A stretch of DNA of 64,000 bases, taken from assembly GCA_013822345.1 (NCBI GenBank), contig PNKH01000001.1:1-64000 (forward strand), read 5' to 3'. Origin of the DNA: Isosphaera sp. GTDB taxonomy: Bacteria; Planctomycetota; Planctomycetia; Gemmatales; Gemmataceae. This document shows positions 44,788 to 53,553 of this stretch, piece by piece; position 1 is the stretch's first letter, and every line of letters starts with the position of its first letter. The position numbers and the translations under genes are program-made. The notes beneath the pieces are model-generated. The model was not told the origin of the DNA. It did no database searches and was given only the letters and a program-made list of their open reading frames with translations.

Positions 44788-46203
44788 GTGCCCGACCTGT
44801 TCGACGACCTGCGCGACCGGAACCGGTCCGCCGCCCGCCCGCTCGCCGCCCGGATGCGGCCGCGCACCCTGGACGAGTACGTCGGCCAGGCCCACTTCCT
44901 CGGCCCCGGCAAGCTGCTCCGCCGGATGCTCCTGGCCGACCGCCTCGGGTCGCTCATCTTCTACGGCCCGCCGGGGTGCGGCAAGACGGCCCTGGCCCAC
45001 GTCATCGCGAACCACACCAGGAGTCACTTCCGCCCGCTGAACGCCGTGTCGTCCGGGACGAAGGAGGTCCGCGAGCTGCTGGCCGACGCCCGGCGGTCGC
45101 TGGAGGACCTCGGCGAGCGGACGATCCTGTTCCTGGACGAGATCCACCGGTTCAACCGGGCCCAGCAGGACGTGCTGCTGCCGGACGTGGAGGACGGGAC
45201 CGTCGTGCTGATCGGGGCGACGACGCAGAACCCGTTCTTCGCGATCAACACCCCCCTGCTCTCCCGCAGCCAGATCTTCCAATTCGAGCCGCTGACGCGG
45301 GACGACATCCGGACGCTGATCACCCGGGCGCTGGCGGACACGGAGCGCGGCCTGGGTGACACCCCGGTGACGCTGACGGAGGAGGCGCTGGCGTTCCTGG
45401 CGGAGGCGTGCGACGGGGACGCCCGGCGGGCGCTGACGGCGCTGGAGGTGGGGGTGAAGTCGAGCCTCGCGCCGGAAGCCCGGGCGAACCGCGACCGTCA
45501 GGGAGCGGGTGTCGTGGGGGAAAGACACCCGCTCCCTGACGGTCGCGGTTCGCCCGTACTCTTCGACCTGGCCCTCGCGCAGGACTCGGTCCAGCGGAAG
45601 GTGCTGGAGTTCGACCCGACCGGGGACACGCACTACGACGTGGCGAGCGCGTTCATCAAGAGCCTGCGCGGCAGCGACCCGGACGCGGCGCTGTACTGGC
45701 TGGCGCGGATGCTCGAATCCGGCGAGGACCCGCGGTTCCCGGCCCGGCGGATGGTGATCTTCGCCGCCGAGGACATCGGCAACGCCGACCCGTTCGCGGC
45801 GGTGCTGGCGAACGCGGCGTGGGACGCGGTGGAGCGGGTGGGGATGCCGGAGTGCCGGATCAACCTGGGGCAGGCGGTGTGCTACCTGGCGACGTGCCCG
45901 AAGTCGAACGCGAGTTATGCCGGGATCGAGGCGGCGCTGAAGGACGTGCGGGAGGGGCGGACGCTGCCGGTGCCGCGGCACCTGCGGGACACGAGCCACA
46001 AGGGCGCGGTGAAGGCGTTCGGGCACGAGGGGTACAAGTACGCGCACGACCACGAGGGCGGGTGGGTGGACCAGGAGTACGTGCCGACGGACGCGGTGTA
46101 CTACGAGCCGACGGACCGCGGGCACGAGGCGAAGATCAAGGCCCGGCTGGACGAGCTGCGGGCGAAACGGCGGGCGGGGCGCGGCGGGGAGGAGCCGCGA
46201 TGA
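44788..46203 (+). CDS. rarA: Replication-associated recombination protein A (RarA/MgsA) with in-frame palindromic insert
   Basis: 471 aa from GTG 44788 after a GGxGGAAG site. AAA+ ATPase: Walker A GPPGCGKTAL, Walker B LFLDEIHRFNRAQQD, sensor and clamp-like VLIGATTQNPFF. The C-terminal half (YDVASAFIKSLRGSDPDAAL, ARRMVIFAAEDIGNADP) is the MgsA tetramer domain. It acts at stalled forks. At about residues 230-255 it carries the insert NRDRQGAGVVGERHPLPDG, encoded by a 76-bp palindrome, between two conserved helices. It overlaps the next gene (ATGA). Confidence 0.95.
   Translation: MPDLFDDLRDRNRSAARPLAARMRPRTLDEYVGQAHFLGPGKLLRRMLLADRLGSLIFYGPPGCGKTALAHVIANHTRSHFRPLNAVSSGTKEVRELLADARRSLEDLGERTILFLDEIHRFNRAQQDVLLPDVEDGTVVLIGATTQNPFFAINTPLLSRSQIFQFEPLTRDDIRTLITRALADTERGLGDTPVTLTEEALAFLAEACDGDARRALTALEVGVKSSLAPEARANRDRQGAGVVGERHPLPDGRGSPVLFDLALAQDSVQRKVLEFDPTGDTHYDVASAFIKSLRGSDPDAALYWLARMLESGEDPRFPARRMVIFAAEDIGNADPFAAVLANAAWDAVERVGMPECRINLGQAVCYLATCPKSNASYAGIEAALKDVREGRTLPVPRHLRDTSHKGAVKAFGHEGYKYAHDHEGGWVDQEYVPTDAVYYEPTDRGHEAKIKARLDELRAKRRAGRGGEEPR
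45481..45556. repeat. 76-bp palindrome inserted in the rarA coding sequence
   Basis: 33-bp perfect arms (cgggcgaaccgcgaccgtca...) with a 10-nt loop. The core is identical to the thrC copy. The insert is read in the same frame in both genes. Confidence 0.95.
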
Positions 46204-46868
46204 CGGAAGAGGAGTGGTTCGCGACGGACGACCTGGCCGACCTCGTGCAGTGGGACGGGGTCCGCGGTCGCGCCCGGAAGCTCCGCCTGCTCGGCTGCGC
46301 GTCCGCCCGGCAGCTCGAACCCTGGCTCAGGAACCCCAGGATGCTGAAGGCCGTGGGCGCGGCCGAGCGGTACGCGGACGGGCTCATCAAGGACGCCGCC
46401 CTCGCCCGCTGGGGCAGGGAAGCCGACCGGGCGTGGGAAGGCCTCCGCCGGTCCCGGGTGCGGGACAAGTCATCGAAGGTCGCGGCACACTGGGCGGTCG
46501 CGCACGCCTGTCTGCCCGACGAGTACGGCGGCTGCCACTACGTCACCCCAGCGGTGCTTCACATGGACCGGGCGTTCGGGGCCGACGCCCGGGCGGAGTT
46601 GCAGACGCGGTTCGTGGGCCTCGTCCGCGACGTGTTCGGGAACCCGTTCCGGCCGGTCGCATTCGACCCGGACTGGCGTACCGACACCGCGGTGTCACTC
46701 GCCCGCGGCATGTACGAGGCGCGGGACTTCGCCGCGATGCCGATCCTGGCCGACGCCCTGCAGGACGCCGGGTGCGACGACGAACCGGTGCTGACCCACT
46801 GCCGGGCGGACGGGGCGGTCCACGTCCGCGGGTGCTGGGTGGTCGACCTGGTGCTCGACAAGGCGTAG
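46200..46868 (+). CDS. Planctomycete-specific conserved protein, 222 aa
   Basis: The ATG overlaps the rarA stop (ATGA), so the two are translationally coupled. TEEEWFATDDLADLVQWDG, then ARKLRLLGCASARQLEPWL, a mid helix RYADGLIKDAALARWG, then VRDVFGNPFRPVAFDPDWRT, FAAMPILADALQDAGCDDE and ILTHCRADGAVHVRGCWVVD-type ends. I recognise this combination from many Gemmata-type proteins, where it is unnamed. No catalytic motif is apparent. Cysteines at conserved positions could bind metal (inference). Confidence 0.78.
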   Translation: MTEEEWFATDDLADLVQWDGVRGRARKLRLLGCASARQLEPWLRNPRMLKAVGAAERYADGLIKDAALARWGREADRAWEGLRRSRVRDKSSKVAAHWAVAHACLPDEYGGCHYVTPAVLHMDRAFGADARAELQTRFVGLVRDVFGNPFRPVAFDPDWRTDTAVSLARGMYEARDFAAMPILADALQDAGCDDEPVLTHCRADGAVHVRGCWVVDLVLDKA

Positions 46869-46957
46869 GGTGGGCCGAGGCCGGCTTCGCCGGCGAGTCC
46901 CACCGGGTTCGCAGGGCGGTGGGACTCGCCGGCGAAGCCGGGCTCGGCCCACCCTAC
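46865..46957. repeat. 93-bp inverted repeat, TAGGGTGGGCC family
   Basis: 40-bp near-perfect arms beginning gtagggtgggccgaggccgg and a 13-nt loop. It overlaps the stop of the 222-aa gene and lies before the WD40-like gene. Confidence 0.9.
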
Positions 46958-46981
46958 CACACGACAGACGCGGGTGCCGCG

Positions 46982-47914
46982 ATGCGCGTCCTCCGGAGCG
47001 ACAACCCGCGGCCGCTCGACCTGCTCGCGGTCGGGGCCGGCGGGCACGTCGCGGCGGCATGCTCGGCGTTCGGCGTCCGCGGGGATGTGGACGTGTGGGC
47101 CGCAACGGCCGCCGCCCCGGCCGTGTTGCGGTGCGGGGAGCGGGAGGTGAACTCGCTCGCGTTCACCCCGGACGCGGCCCTGCTGTTCGTCGGGGAGGCG
47201 GCACAGGTCAGCGTCCACGAGATGCCGGGCGAGTTGACCGAAGTCTGGTTCGGCTCCGGGTTCGCCTCCCGCCTCGACTCCCCGGAGGTCGCGGTGTCGG
47301 CCGACGGCCACCGGGTGGCCGTCGCGGAAACGGAGGAGCGGGCCGGGGCGGTCACCTGCTACGCCCTGACCCCGGGCCGGAAGCTGGACCAACTCTGGGC
47401 CGTCGGCCCGGACGACCGGATGTACGGCGACCCGGCCTTCTCCCCCGACGGCTCGCTCCTGGCGGTTTCGGTGCACGACGGGTTCCGCGGCCGCGTCCGG
47501 AACGCCGTCCAGGTGCGCGACGCAGACACCGGGAAGGTGCTGGCCGAAGTCGAGTTCGGGGGGGCGAACCCGCTGGAGCAACTCGCGTTCTCGGCCGACG
47601 GGGCGAAGCTGCTGGCCCGGTCGTCCGGCCGGACGGTGAAGGTGTTCGACGCGGCGACGGGACAGCCGGCCGGCGAGCTCGTCCACCCGGGGCGGCCGTA
47701 CGTCACCGGGGCGGCGGTCCACCCGTCCGGAACCGTGGCGTGCAGCCGGACGAACGGGACGGTCTGCCTGTGGGACCTGGCCCGCGGCGAACTCGTCCGG
47801 ACGCTCGACTGGAAGCTCGGGAAGCTGGTGGCGGTGGCGTTCTCGCCGGACGGGTCGGTCGGTGCGGCCGGGACCGAGGACGGCCGGGTGGTCGTCTGGG
47901 ACGTGGACGAGTGA
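46982..47914 (+). CDS. WD40-repeat-like beta-propeller protein
   Basis: 310 aa, no signal peptide. About seven propeller blades: VNSLAFTPDAALLFVGEAAQ, VAVSADGHRVAVAETEERAG, DPAFSPDGSLLAVSVHDGFR, LAFSADGAKLLARSSGRTVK, CSRTNGTVCLWDLARGELVR and VAFSPDGSVGAAGTEDGRVV. Likely a cytoplasmic protein-interaction scaffold. No enzymatic motif. It follows a palindrome and may share a transcript with the 222-aa gene. Confidence 0.82.
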   Translation: MRVLRSDNPRPLDLLAVGAGGHVAAACSAFGVRGDVDVWAATAAAPAVLRCGEREVNSLAFTPDAALLFVGEAAQVSVHEMPGELTEVWFGSGFASRLDSPEVAVSADGHRVAVAETEERAGAVTCYALTPGRKLDQLWAVGPDDRMYGDPAFSPDGSLLAVSVHDGFRGRVRNAVQVRDADTGKVLAEVEFGGANPLEQLAFSADGAKLLARSSGRTVKVFDAATGQPAGELVHPGRPYVTGAAVHPSGTVACSRTNGTVCLWDLARGELVRTLDWKLGKLVAVAFSPDGSVGAAGTEDGRVVVWDVDE

Positions 47915-47924
47915 CGGCGGGGTG

Positions 47925-48424
47925 TCAGTAGGCGAGGGTGGCGGACCCGGCCGGGCCGTCGTACACGAGGACGCACCCGGCCAGCACGTCCCGGCCGACC
48001 ACCGCCTCGATCCCGAAGGACAGCAGCGGCAGCGCCTGGACGATGATGTCCGGGATGACGAGGTCCGGCCGCCCGGCCGGGTGGACGACCGCCAGCCCGG
48101 CCTGGTGGCGCGTCCCGACCGCGGCGCCGCCGAAGGCGGGGACCGGCGGGGGCGGGGACCGGCGGGGGCGGGGACCGGCGGGGGCGGGGCGCCGGGCGCG
48201 GCCACGAACGCGAACCCGTACAGCGGGAGGGCCGCCCGGGTCGCGACCGACGGGTCGAGGCACGTCTGCTCGGCCCCGGTGTCGAGGAGGGCGGTCACGA
48301 CGACCGGCGGTGGGACGGGGCGCCGGGCGGTGCGGAGCGCCAGGACCGTCGGGCGGTTGAGGGACACCCGGAGTTGGACCCGCGCCCCGTCCCGGACGGC
48401 CAGCGGGAGGGCGATGAGCGGCAT
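47925..48424 (-). pseudogene. Frame-disrupted retropepsin-like aspartyl protease gene
   Basis: ATG at 48424. The first frame carries the catalytic motif VVTALLDTGAEQTCLD and continues to VAAPGAPPPPVPA. The downstream part lies in a different frame: FGGAAVGTRHQAGLAV, then PDLVIPDIIVQALPLLSFGI, EAVVGRDVLAGCVLVYDG and the stop at 47925. The total span is 500 nt, 2 nt over a multiple of 3. The break coincides with three tandem 16-bp units at 48141-48188. One copy or four copies would give one continuous reading frame (468 or 516 nt). The start overlaps the stop of the 100-aa gene upstream (TGATG). Confidence 0.85.
48141..48188. repeat. 16-bp tandem repeat x3 disrupting a reading frame
   Basis: Three perfect copies of gaccggcgggggcggg, preceded by part of a fourth (ggcggg). 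The length of 16 is one more than a multiple of 3, so each copy gained or lost shifts the frame of the retropepsin gene. Confidence 0.93.
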
Positions 48425-48726
48425 CAGGCGGCCCCCGATTGCGCGGGAACGCCGAAGAACGAGCCGAAGGCGTCGAGGAGTCGCGGGTCGATCTCCTGGG
48501 CGAGGAACCGGCCGTCCTCGAACTTGGACTGCCCGTGCTGGATCGCGTCCAGCTGGGTGTCCCACACCCCGAACAGTTCGTCGCCCTTCACGACGACAAA
48601 CCTCCCGTCCTCCCCTTCGGCGAGGAGCCGCGGGAGTTCGCGGAAGTAGGCGTGGATCTCCGTGGCCAGGTCGGCCAGCGCGGGCGGGAAGCCCGGCGGC
48701 AGCGCGGGCGGCGGGTTCGCGGTCAC
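48424..48726 (-). CDS. Small DUF5678-like protein upstream of the retropepsin gene
   Basis: 100 aa. PALADLATEIHAYFRELPRL then EDGRFVVVKGDELFGVWDTQ and FLAQEIDPRLLDAFGSFFGV. The central strand-turn pattern resembles DUF5678, small proteins often encoded with retropepsin-like proteases in planctomycetes; the match is from memory. Its stop overlaps the protease start by TGATG. It may be a partner or substrate. Confidence 0.7.
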   Translation of the reverse strand: MTANPPPALPPGFPPALADLATEIHAYFRELPRLLAEGEDGRFVVVKGDELFGVWDTQLDAIQHGQSKFEDGRFLAQEIDPRLLDAFGSFFGVPAQSGAA

Positions 48727-48773
48727 GGTCGGTCCTCCGGGGCGGCCGGACCCATCTTACCACGCCCGCCCGG

Positions 48774-49463
48774 TCACTTCTTCGGCACGGTCAAGGTGTA
48801 CTCGTCGAAGGTGACCTCGAACGGGGCCTTGTACCCGTTCTCGGCCATCACCCCGACCTTCACCGCCCCCCACCCGACCTCGACCGCCCCGTGCTCCGTC
48901 CACCCCTTGCCGTCCCGGCTGTGGGCCGACTTCAACGTCTTGCCGTCGCGGGCCAGCCGCAGGAAGGCGGCGTCCGGGGGCTTCTGGCCGGCCGGGCTGA
49001 TCCCGCCGACGGCGGCCTTGGGGGTCTTGCGCACCCACAGGAGGCGCTCGAACGCCTCCCGCGACTCGCCGTTGAGCACCCGCTCTTCCCGGAGCACCTG
49101 GCAGTACCCCTCGTCCGACGCCCAGGCGACCAGCCCGGCCGTGGCATATGGGACGCTGAACTCGTCGGCCTCCAGGTCCGCCGCCGGGCGGACCGGGAAG
49201 GTGACCCGCACGACCGCGGTGAAGTCACCGGCCACCTCCCGCCACACCCGCGGGGCGTTCTGGAACCGCTGGCTGAGTGAGTGGTGCTTCGCCGGGATCT
49301 TGACCCGCAGCCTGTCCCCGGCCATCTCGAACGTGCAGTCCTTGTCCGGGTCGTCGCGCGTCCCGAAGATGCGGACCATCCGGGCCGCGTCGTCCTCCTT
49401 CGGGACCGGCGCCGCGAGCACGACCGGGGCGACCACCAGCGCGGCGAGCAGCACTCGGAGCAC
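48774..49463 (-). CDS. Secreted DUF1349-like (concanavalin-fold) protein
   Basis: 229 aa from GTG 49463 with a GGAGGG site at good spacing. Signal-like helix (LLAALVVAPVVLAAPVPK). AGDFTAVVRVTFPVRPAADL, ATAGLVAWASDEGYCQVLRE and AFLRLARDGKTLKSAHSRDG fit the DUF1349/laminin-G-like beta sandwich, which usually binds polysaccharides. It lies 14 nt downstream of the DUF1501 gene and is likely co-transcribed. Confidence 0.8.
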   Translation of the reverse strand: MLRVLLAALVVAPVVLAAPVPKEDDAARMVRIFGTRDDPDKDCTFEMAGDRLRVKIPAKHHSLSQRFQNAPRVWREVAGDFTAVVRVTFPVRPAADLEADEFSVPYATAGLVAWASDEGYCQVLREERVLNGESREAFERLLWVRKTPKAAVGGISPAGQKPPDAAFLRLARDGKTLKSAHSRDGKGWTEHGAVEVGWGAVKVGVMAENGYKAPFEVTFDEYTLTVPKK

Positions 49464-49477
49464 GGCACCCTCCGGCG

Positions 49478-50785
49478 TCAGTACACCTTCTCGACCGGCG
49501 ACACCCCGCCCGGCAGGATCGGGCTCGGCCGGTTCGACACGTCGTACACCATCGCGTGCGGGTCGATCCCCAGGTTCCGGTACACCGTCGCCAGCACCGA
49601 CGGGTACGGGATCGGGTCGTCCTTCGCCTCCGCCGCGGCGCTGTCCGTGCTCCCGATCACCTGACCCACCCGCATCCCGCCGCCGGCCAGCAGCGCCGAG
49701 TTCACCCGCGCCCAGTGGTCCCGGCCGGCGTCCTTGTTGACCTTCGGCGTCCGCCCGAACTCGCCCCACACGCACACCGTCACGTCGTCCCCCAGCCCCC
49801 GCGCGTACACGTCCTCCACCAGCGCCGAGATGCCGGCGTCGAACAGTGGGAGTTGCTTCCGCAGGTAGCTGAAGTTCTGCCCGTGCGTGTCCCAGAACCC
49901 GTACGCCACCGTCACCACCCGGCACCCCGCCTCCACCAGCCGGCGGGCCATCAGGAGCTGGTCGTTCCACTGCGGGGCGCCGTCCCCGAGGTGCTTCGCC
50001 GACCCCACCCCGTACCGCTCCCGCGTCCGCGCCGACTCCCGCGTCACGTCCAGCGCCTCGACCAACTTGCTCGACGTCAGCACGTCGAACGCCCGGTCGT
50101 GGAAGGTGTCGCCGGCGGCCGACCGGCGGGAGGCGTCGAGGGTCTCGAGCAGCCCCTTCCGGTCGCGGAGTTGCTCCGGCGTCACCGTCAGGTTCTTCAT
50201 CACCCCGATCTCGTCCCCATCGACCTTCACCGGGGCGGCCGCCCGCCCGAGGTTCGCCGGGCCGGGCGTGTTGTACGGCTTGTGCTGCATCGTCGGGGAC
50301 AGGTCGACGAACGCCGGGGTGACCGGGTCGGTCGGCCCCCGCAGCCGGGCGACCACGCTCCCGAAGTGCGGCCGGCCCTCCCGCTTCGCCACGTCCATCG
50401 TGGTGCCGACGGTGCTCTGCCACGAGCTGTGCTCGTCCCGCTGCCCGACCAGCGACCGCAACACGATCAGTTTGTCGGCGGACCGGGCCAGCCGCGGCAG
50501 GTGCTCGCCGAACCGCACCCCGGGAACGCTCGTCGGGATCGGCCGGAACTCGCCGCGCACCTCGGCCGGAGCGTCCGGCTTCAGGTCGAACGTGTCCTGG
50601 TGGGCCAGGCCGCCGGTCAGGTACACCATGATCACCGACTTGTGCGACTTCCGCCCGGCGGCGGCCTCCGCCCGCATCAGGTTCGGGAGGGTGAGGCCAC
50701 CGATCGCGAGGGAGCCGGCGCGGAGGAAGGAGCGGCGGGAGACGCCGTCGCAGAGCCGGGCCGTGGGGCCGAGGACGGTGAGCAT
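49478..50785 (-). CDS. DUF1501 domain protein, Tat-exported
   Basis: 435 aa from ATG 50785, which begins [20 protein letters not shown] with twin arginines and a hydrophobic helix. Landmarks: [77 protein letters not shown]. The same family as 24456. The apparent continuous frame to the upstream DUF1559 gene passes through a 26-C run and a broken palindrome and is not accepted. Confidence 0.92.
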   Translation of the reverse strand: MLTVLGPTARLCDGVSRRSFLRAGSLAIGGLTLPNLMRAEAAAGRKSHKSVIMVYLTGGLAHQDTFDLKPDAPAEVRGEFRPIPTSVPGVRFGEHLPRLARSADKLIVLRSLVGQRDEHSSWQSTVGTTMDVAKREGRPHFGSVVARLRGPTDPVTPAFVDLSPTMQHKPYNTPGPANLGRAAAPVKVDGDEIGVMKNLTVTPEQLRDRKGLLETLDASRRSAAGDTFHDRAFDVLTSSKLVEALDVTRESARTRERYGVGSAKHLGDGAPQWNDQLLMARRLVEAGCRVVTVAYGFWDTHGQNFSYLRKQLPLFDAGISALVEDVYARGLGDDVTVCVWGEFGRTPKVNKDAGRDHWARVNSALLAGGGMRVGQVIGSTDSAAAEAKDDPIPYPSVLATVYRNLGIDPHAMVYDVSNRPSPILPGGVSPVEKVY

Positions 50786-50881
50786 GGGGCGGGTTCCGGG
50801 ACGGGGTGGCGGGGCGGGCCGGGCGGGCGGGTGAGGAGAGTATAGCCCGGGCCGCGGGGGAAGTGCAACGGGCGGGTCTTC

Positions 50882-50930
50882 CCCCTGGACCGCGGCCGTC
50901 CCCCCCCCCCCCCCCCCCCCCCCCCAGTCC
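50882..50930. other. 26-cytosine homopolymer in a half CCTGGA palindrome; probable assembly artefact
   Basis: Positions 50900-50925 are 26 consecutive C. Directly before them is one arm of the CCTGGA palindrome (cctggaccgcggccgtcc, from 50884). The other arm is missing, and the DUF1559 gene's C-terminal codons start just after the run. This is the only homopolymer of that length in the window. It removes the DUF1559 stop codon. Confidence 0.85.
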
Positions 50931-51964
50931 GCGCTGATCACCTCGCCGTCGTTGCGGACGGCGAGCCGGCGGAGGTTCGGCCCGTCGATGGAGGTCCGGA
51001 CGGCCCGGGTGCTGCCGTCGCAGAACGCGAAGTTCACCACCCCGGTGTGCCAGCTCCCGAACCGCCGGGCGTACACCGCGTCGCTGTTCGACGGGGTCCC
51101 GCTCGGGGTCAGGTCGTTCGGGCCGGTGGCCAGCATGTCGTCCGGCCCGGCCGCCCGGCCCGAGTAGGTGGTCCAGATGCCGTTGTAGATCGACCCGTCC
51201 CCGACCTTCAGCCGGCCGAACTGCCCGCGCGGGACGTGCTTCTCCCCGGCCAGGAAGGTGTTGCTCGTCCCGTCCCCGATCGACCGGAAGGTGGTCCGCC
51301 CGCGGAACGACGTGCCGACCGGGGCGTCCCCCTGGACCAGCGCCCCGTTCGCGTCCCTCCCGGCCCAGATGATCCCCGGGGTCCCGGTCGCCGGGGCCGG
51401 GTAGGCGACCACCGACCCGACGCTCCCGGCGTAGTCCCCCAGCGCCCCGGGCGGGCTGAGCGCCGGGCCGAACCGGGTGTCCAGGGTCCCGACCGGGCTG
51501 AACGCCGGCAGCGTCGGGGTCGAGTCCGCGGGGTAGACCTGGACCGACTCGCTCCGGGTGCCGTCGCCCGGCGACCGCCGGCTCGGGCAGAAGAACGTCT
51601 TCACCGGCGTCCCCCGGGCGGTGTCGTTCACCGCCGCCGCGTAGTCGGATGTCGGGGTCCACAGGTTCCGCAGGTTGTCCTGCTCCAGGTACGGCAGGAT
51701 CAGGACGAACCAGGTGACCGTCCGGTTGGTCACCCGCAGCGGTGGGAGGGTGCCGACCGAGTCGTGGTAGTTGTGGACGGCCAGGCCGATCTGCTTCAGG
51801 TTGTTCTGGCACTGGGTGCGGGCGGCCGACTCCCGCACCTTCTGCACCGCCGGCAGCAGCAGGCCGATCAGGACGGCGATGATGGCGACAACGACCAGCA
51901 GCTCGATCAACGTGAATGCGGCGCCCCGCGGCCGTTGGCCGCGCGACGGGAGGGGGGGAAACAC
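50926..51964 (-). CDS. DUF1559 domain protein, stop codon lost at assembly defect
   Basis: From GTG 51964. Pilin motif [60 protein letters not shown] and the typical end [20 protein letters not shown]. About 345 residues are visible. The reading frame has no stop at the expected place (just after GEVISAD) and runs through poly-glycine codons of the C-run into the DUF1501 gene. The true protein probably ends near 50926. No lipoprotein pair is present. Confidence 0.85.
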
Positions 51965-52115
51965 CGGTGCCTCCGGATGAACGGGGAAGAGGAACGCGAG
52001 CCGAGATGTCGGCCCGTGGGGGCCTAATGATAGGCTACGCGCCGGCCCCGGCGGGTGTCTTGGCGGATCGGGTCATCCGGGTTGGCGGATCGGGCCAACG
52101 GCGGGCAACTCCCAC

Positions 52116-52970
52116 TCACACATCGTCCGGCGTTGCTCCGTCGCGGCGGGCGGCTTCCCGCCACCGCCCCGGCGAGGAGCCGGTCTGCCGCTTGAACGCC
52201 CGGTAGAAGGCGGACAGGTCCTCGTACCCGCACTCGAACGCGACCGGGGCGATCTCCCGGGCCGTCTCGCGGAGCAGCCGGCAGGCGTGCCGGACCCGGG
52301 TCCGCTCGACGTACTCGGCGTACGGGCAGCCGGCGGCCTGCCGGAACAGGCGGGTGAACGACCGCCGGCTGAGGCCCAGCTCGTCCGCCGCCCGGTCGAC
52401 CCGGACCGGCTCGTGGAACCGCCGGGCGAGGTCGGCCAGGTACCGCCCGACCGCCTGCCGGCCGGCCCCGCCGGGCCCCGCCGGCGGGGCCCCGGGGGCG
52501 GTGGCGGCGCGGGCCACCGCCGCCACCACCTGCAGGGCCAGCCCGACGACCAGGGTCCGCCCGCCGGGGCCGGGGTCGGCCTGCTCGTACAGCATCCGCC
52601 GGACGTTGGTCCGGACCTGCCCGGCCAGCGCCCGCGACCCGGACACGACCCCGGCCCGGCCCGGCGGCAGGGCGCCCGGGTCGCGGGCCAGCAGGTCGGC
52701 CGCCACCCCGATGCCGTACAGGGTGAGCGGCGGGGTCCCGTCCTCGATCGCGTGCCGGACCCCGCCCGGCACCGCCACCACGTCCCCCGCCCCGCACGGG
52801 TGGCGGCGGCCGTCGACGACGAACTCCCCGACCCCGTCGAGGACGTAGAAGACCTCGGCGAACGGGTGGGCCTCCGGGTCCATGCGGAACCCCGGGGCGT
52901 GCTCCGTCTCCCACACGAACACCCCGTGCGGGGGGATGCGGACGGGGACCGGGGAGCGGCTCGGGTTCAC
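52116..52970 (-). CDS. AraC-family transcriptional regulator
   Basis: 284 aa from GTG 52970. Cupin-type N-terminal domain (about 10-90: HPFAEVFYVLDGVGEFVVDG, RHPCGAGDVVAVPGGVRHA). C-terminal double helix-turn-helix (about 180-280): AADELGLSRRSFTRLFRQAA and the AraC signature CGYEDLSAFYRAFKRQTGSS. It probably responds to a small sugar or acid bound by the cupin. No clear target gene is adjacent; the gene upstream (53189) is divergent. Confidence 0.92.
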   Translation of the reverse strand: MNPSRSPVPVRIPPHGVFVWETEHAPGFRMDPEAHPFAEVFYVLDGVGEFVVDGRRHPCGAGDVVAVPGGVRHAIEDGTPPLTLYGIGVAADLLARDPGALPPGRAGVVSGSRALAGQVRTNVRRMLYEQADPGPGGRTLVVGLALQVVAAVARAATAPGAPPAGPGGAGRQAVGRYLADLARRFHEPVRVDRAADELGLSRRSFTRLFRQAAGCPYAEYVERTRVRHACRLLRETAREIAPVAFECGYEDLSAFYRAFKRQTGSSPGRWREAARRDGATPDDV

Positions 52971-53188
52971 GGCGCGGGTCCGGGCGAGGGGCGGTCAGTG
53001 TATCGCGCGCCCCGGCCGGGCTTCTTCATAAATCCGCTTGCGACCGGACGGGGCGTCTGGTATGTCCCCGCCACGACGCAAGACGGTGACGGACGGGGGA
53101 AGGCGGACGGGCCGCGGGGGCGGGGGAACCCCCGCGGGCCGGCCGGGGGGGGGGACGGCCGCGCGGCCCGGCGCGGCGGGGGGACGGG
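52971..53188. other. Intergenic region, GC-rich with G-runs
   Basis: 218 bp between the divergent AraC and hypothetical genes. It holds runs of G (a run of ten near 53145-53154) and low-complexity GC. A short AT-richer stretch near 53030-53040 (cttcttcataaatccg) could be a promoter. No gene seen. Confidence 0.5.
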
Positions 53189-53545
53189 ATGCCGACGCCG
53201 TGTGACCCGCTACTCAGGCACGTCCTGCGGGACGAGGCCCTGACCCGCGGGCTGGGTGACATCGAGGCCCGGATGCTGGTCGAGTGGGTGGCCGACTGGA
53301 CCGAGTTGCTGGCCGACGCCGCCCGGACGGAGGACGACGCCTGGTCGTGCGTCCGCCGACTGTGCCGCCGCGGCCGGGCGATCGGCCGGTTCGTCCGGCT
53401 GTGGTCCGACCCGGACGGCCGCGGGGCCGCCGGCCAGCTGGCCGCCGCCGAGCGGTTCGCCTGGCCGCTCCCGACCCGGGCGGTCGACCCGGCCGACCTG
53501 ATGCACCACATCCTGACGTGGGAGAACCAGCACCCCGAGGGGTGA
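53189..53545 (+). CDS. Hypothetical protein, 118 aa
   Basis: Start ATG 53189 after a GGGGGGACGG stretch. Helical throughout (LLRHVLRDEALTRGLGDIEA, MLVEWVADWTELLADAARTE), with Trp residues at regular intervals and an RRGRAIGRFVRLW core. No motif recognised. Reads like a small planctomycete family protein; codon use agrees with a real gene. Confidence 0.6.
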   Translation: MPTPCDPLLRHVLRDEALTRGLGDIEARMLVEWVADWTELLADAARTEDDAWSCVRRLCRRGRAIGRFVRLWSDPDGRGAAGQLAAAERFAWPLPTRAVDPADLMHHILTWENQHPEG

Positions 53546-53553
53546 CCGGGCCG

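Noticed and set aside
46559-48763. 734-aa frame on the minus strand through the WD40 and 222-aa genes
   Set aside because: Only a piece near 48140-48424 is real (the first half of the retropepsin gene); the rest is antisense shadow.
49478-51964. A DUF1559-DUF1501 fusion protein
   Set aside because: The join passes through a 26-C run that replaces a palindrome arm; both halves are complete separate families with their own N-terminal signals.
53145-53154. G-run near 53150 as a second assembly fault
   Set aside because: It is only ten bases, within the range expected in this GC-rich DNA, and no gene is broken by it.
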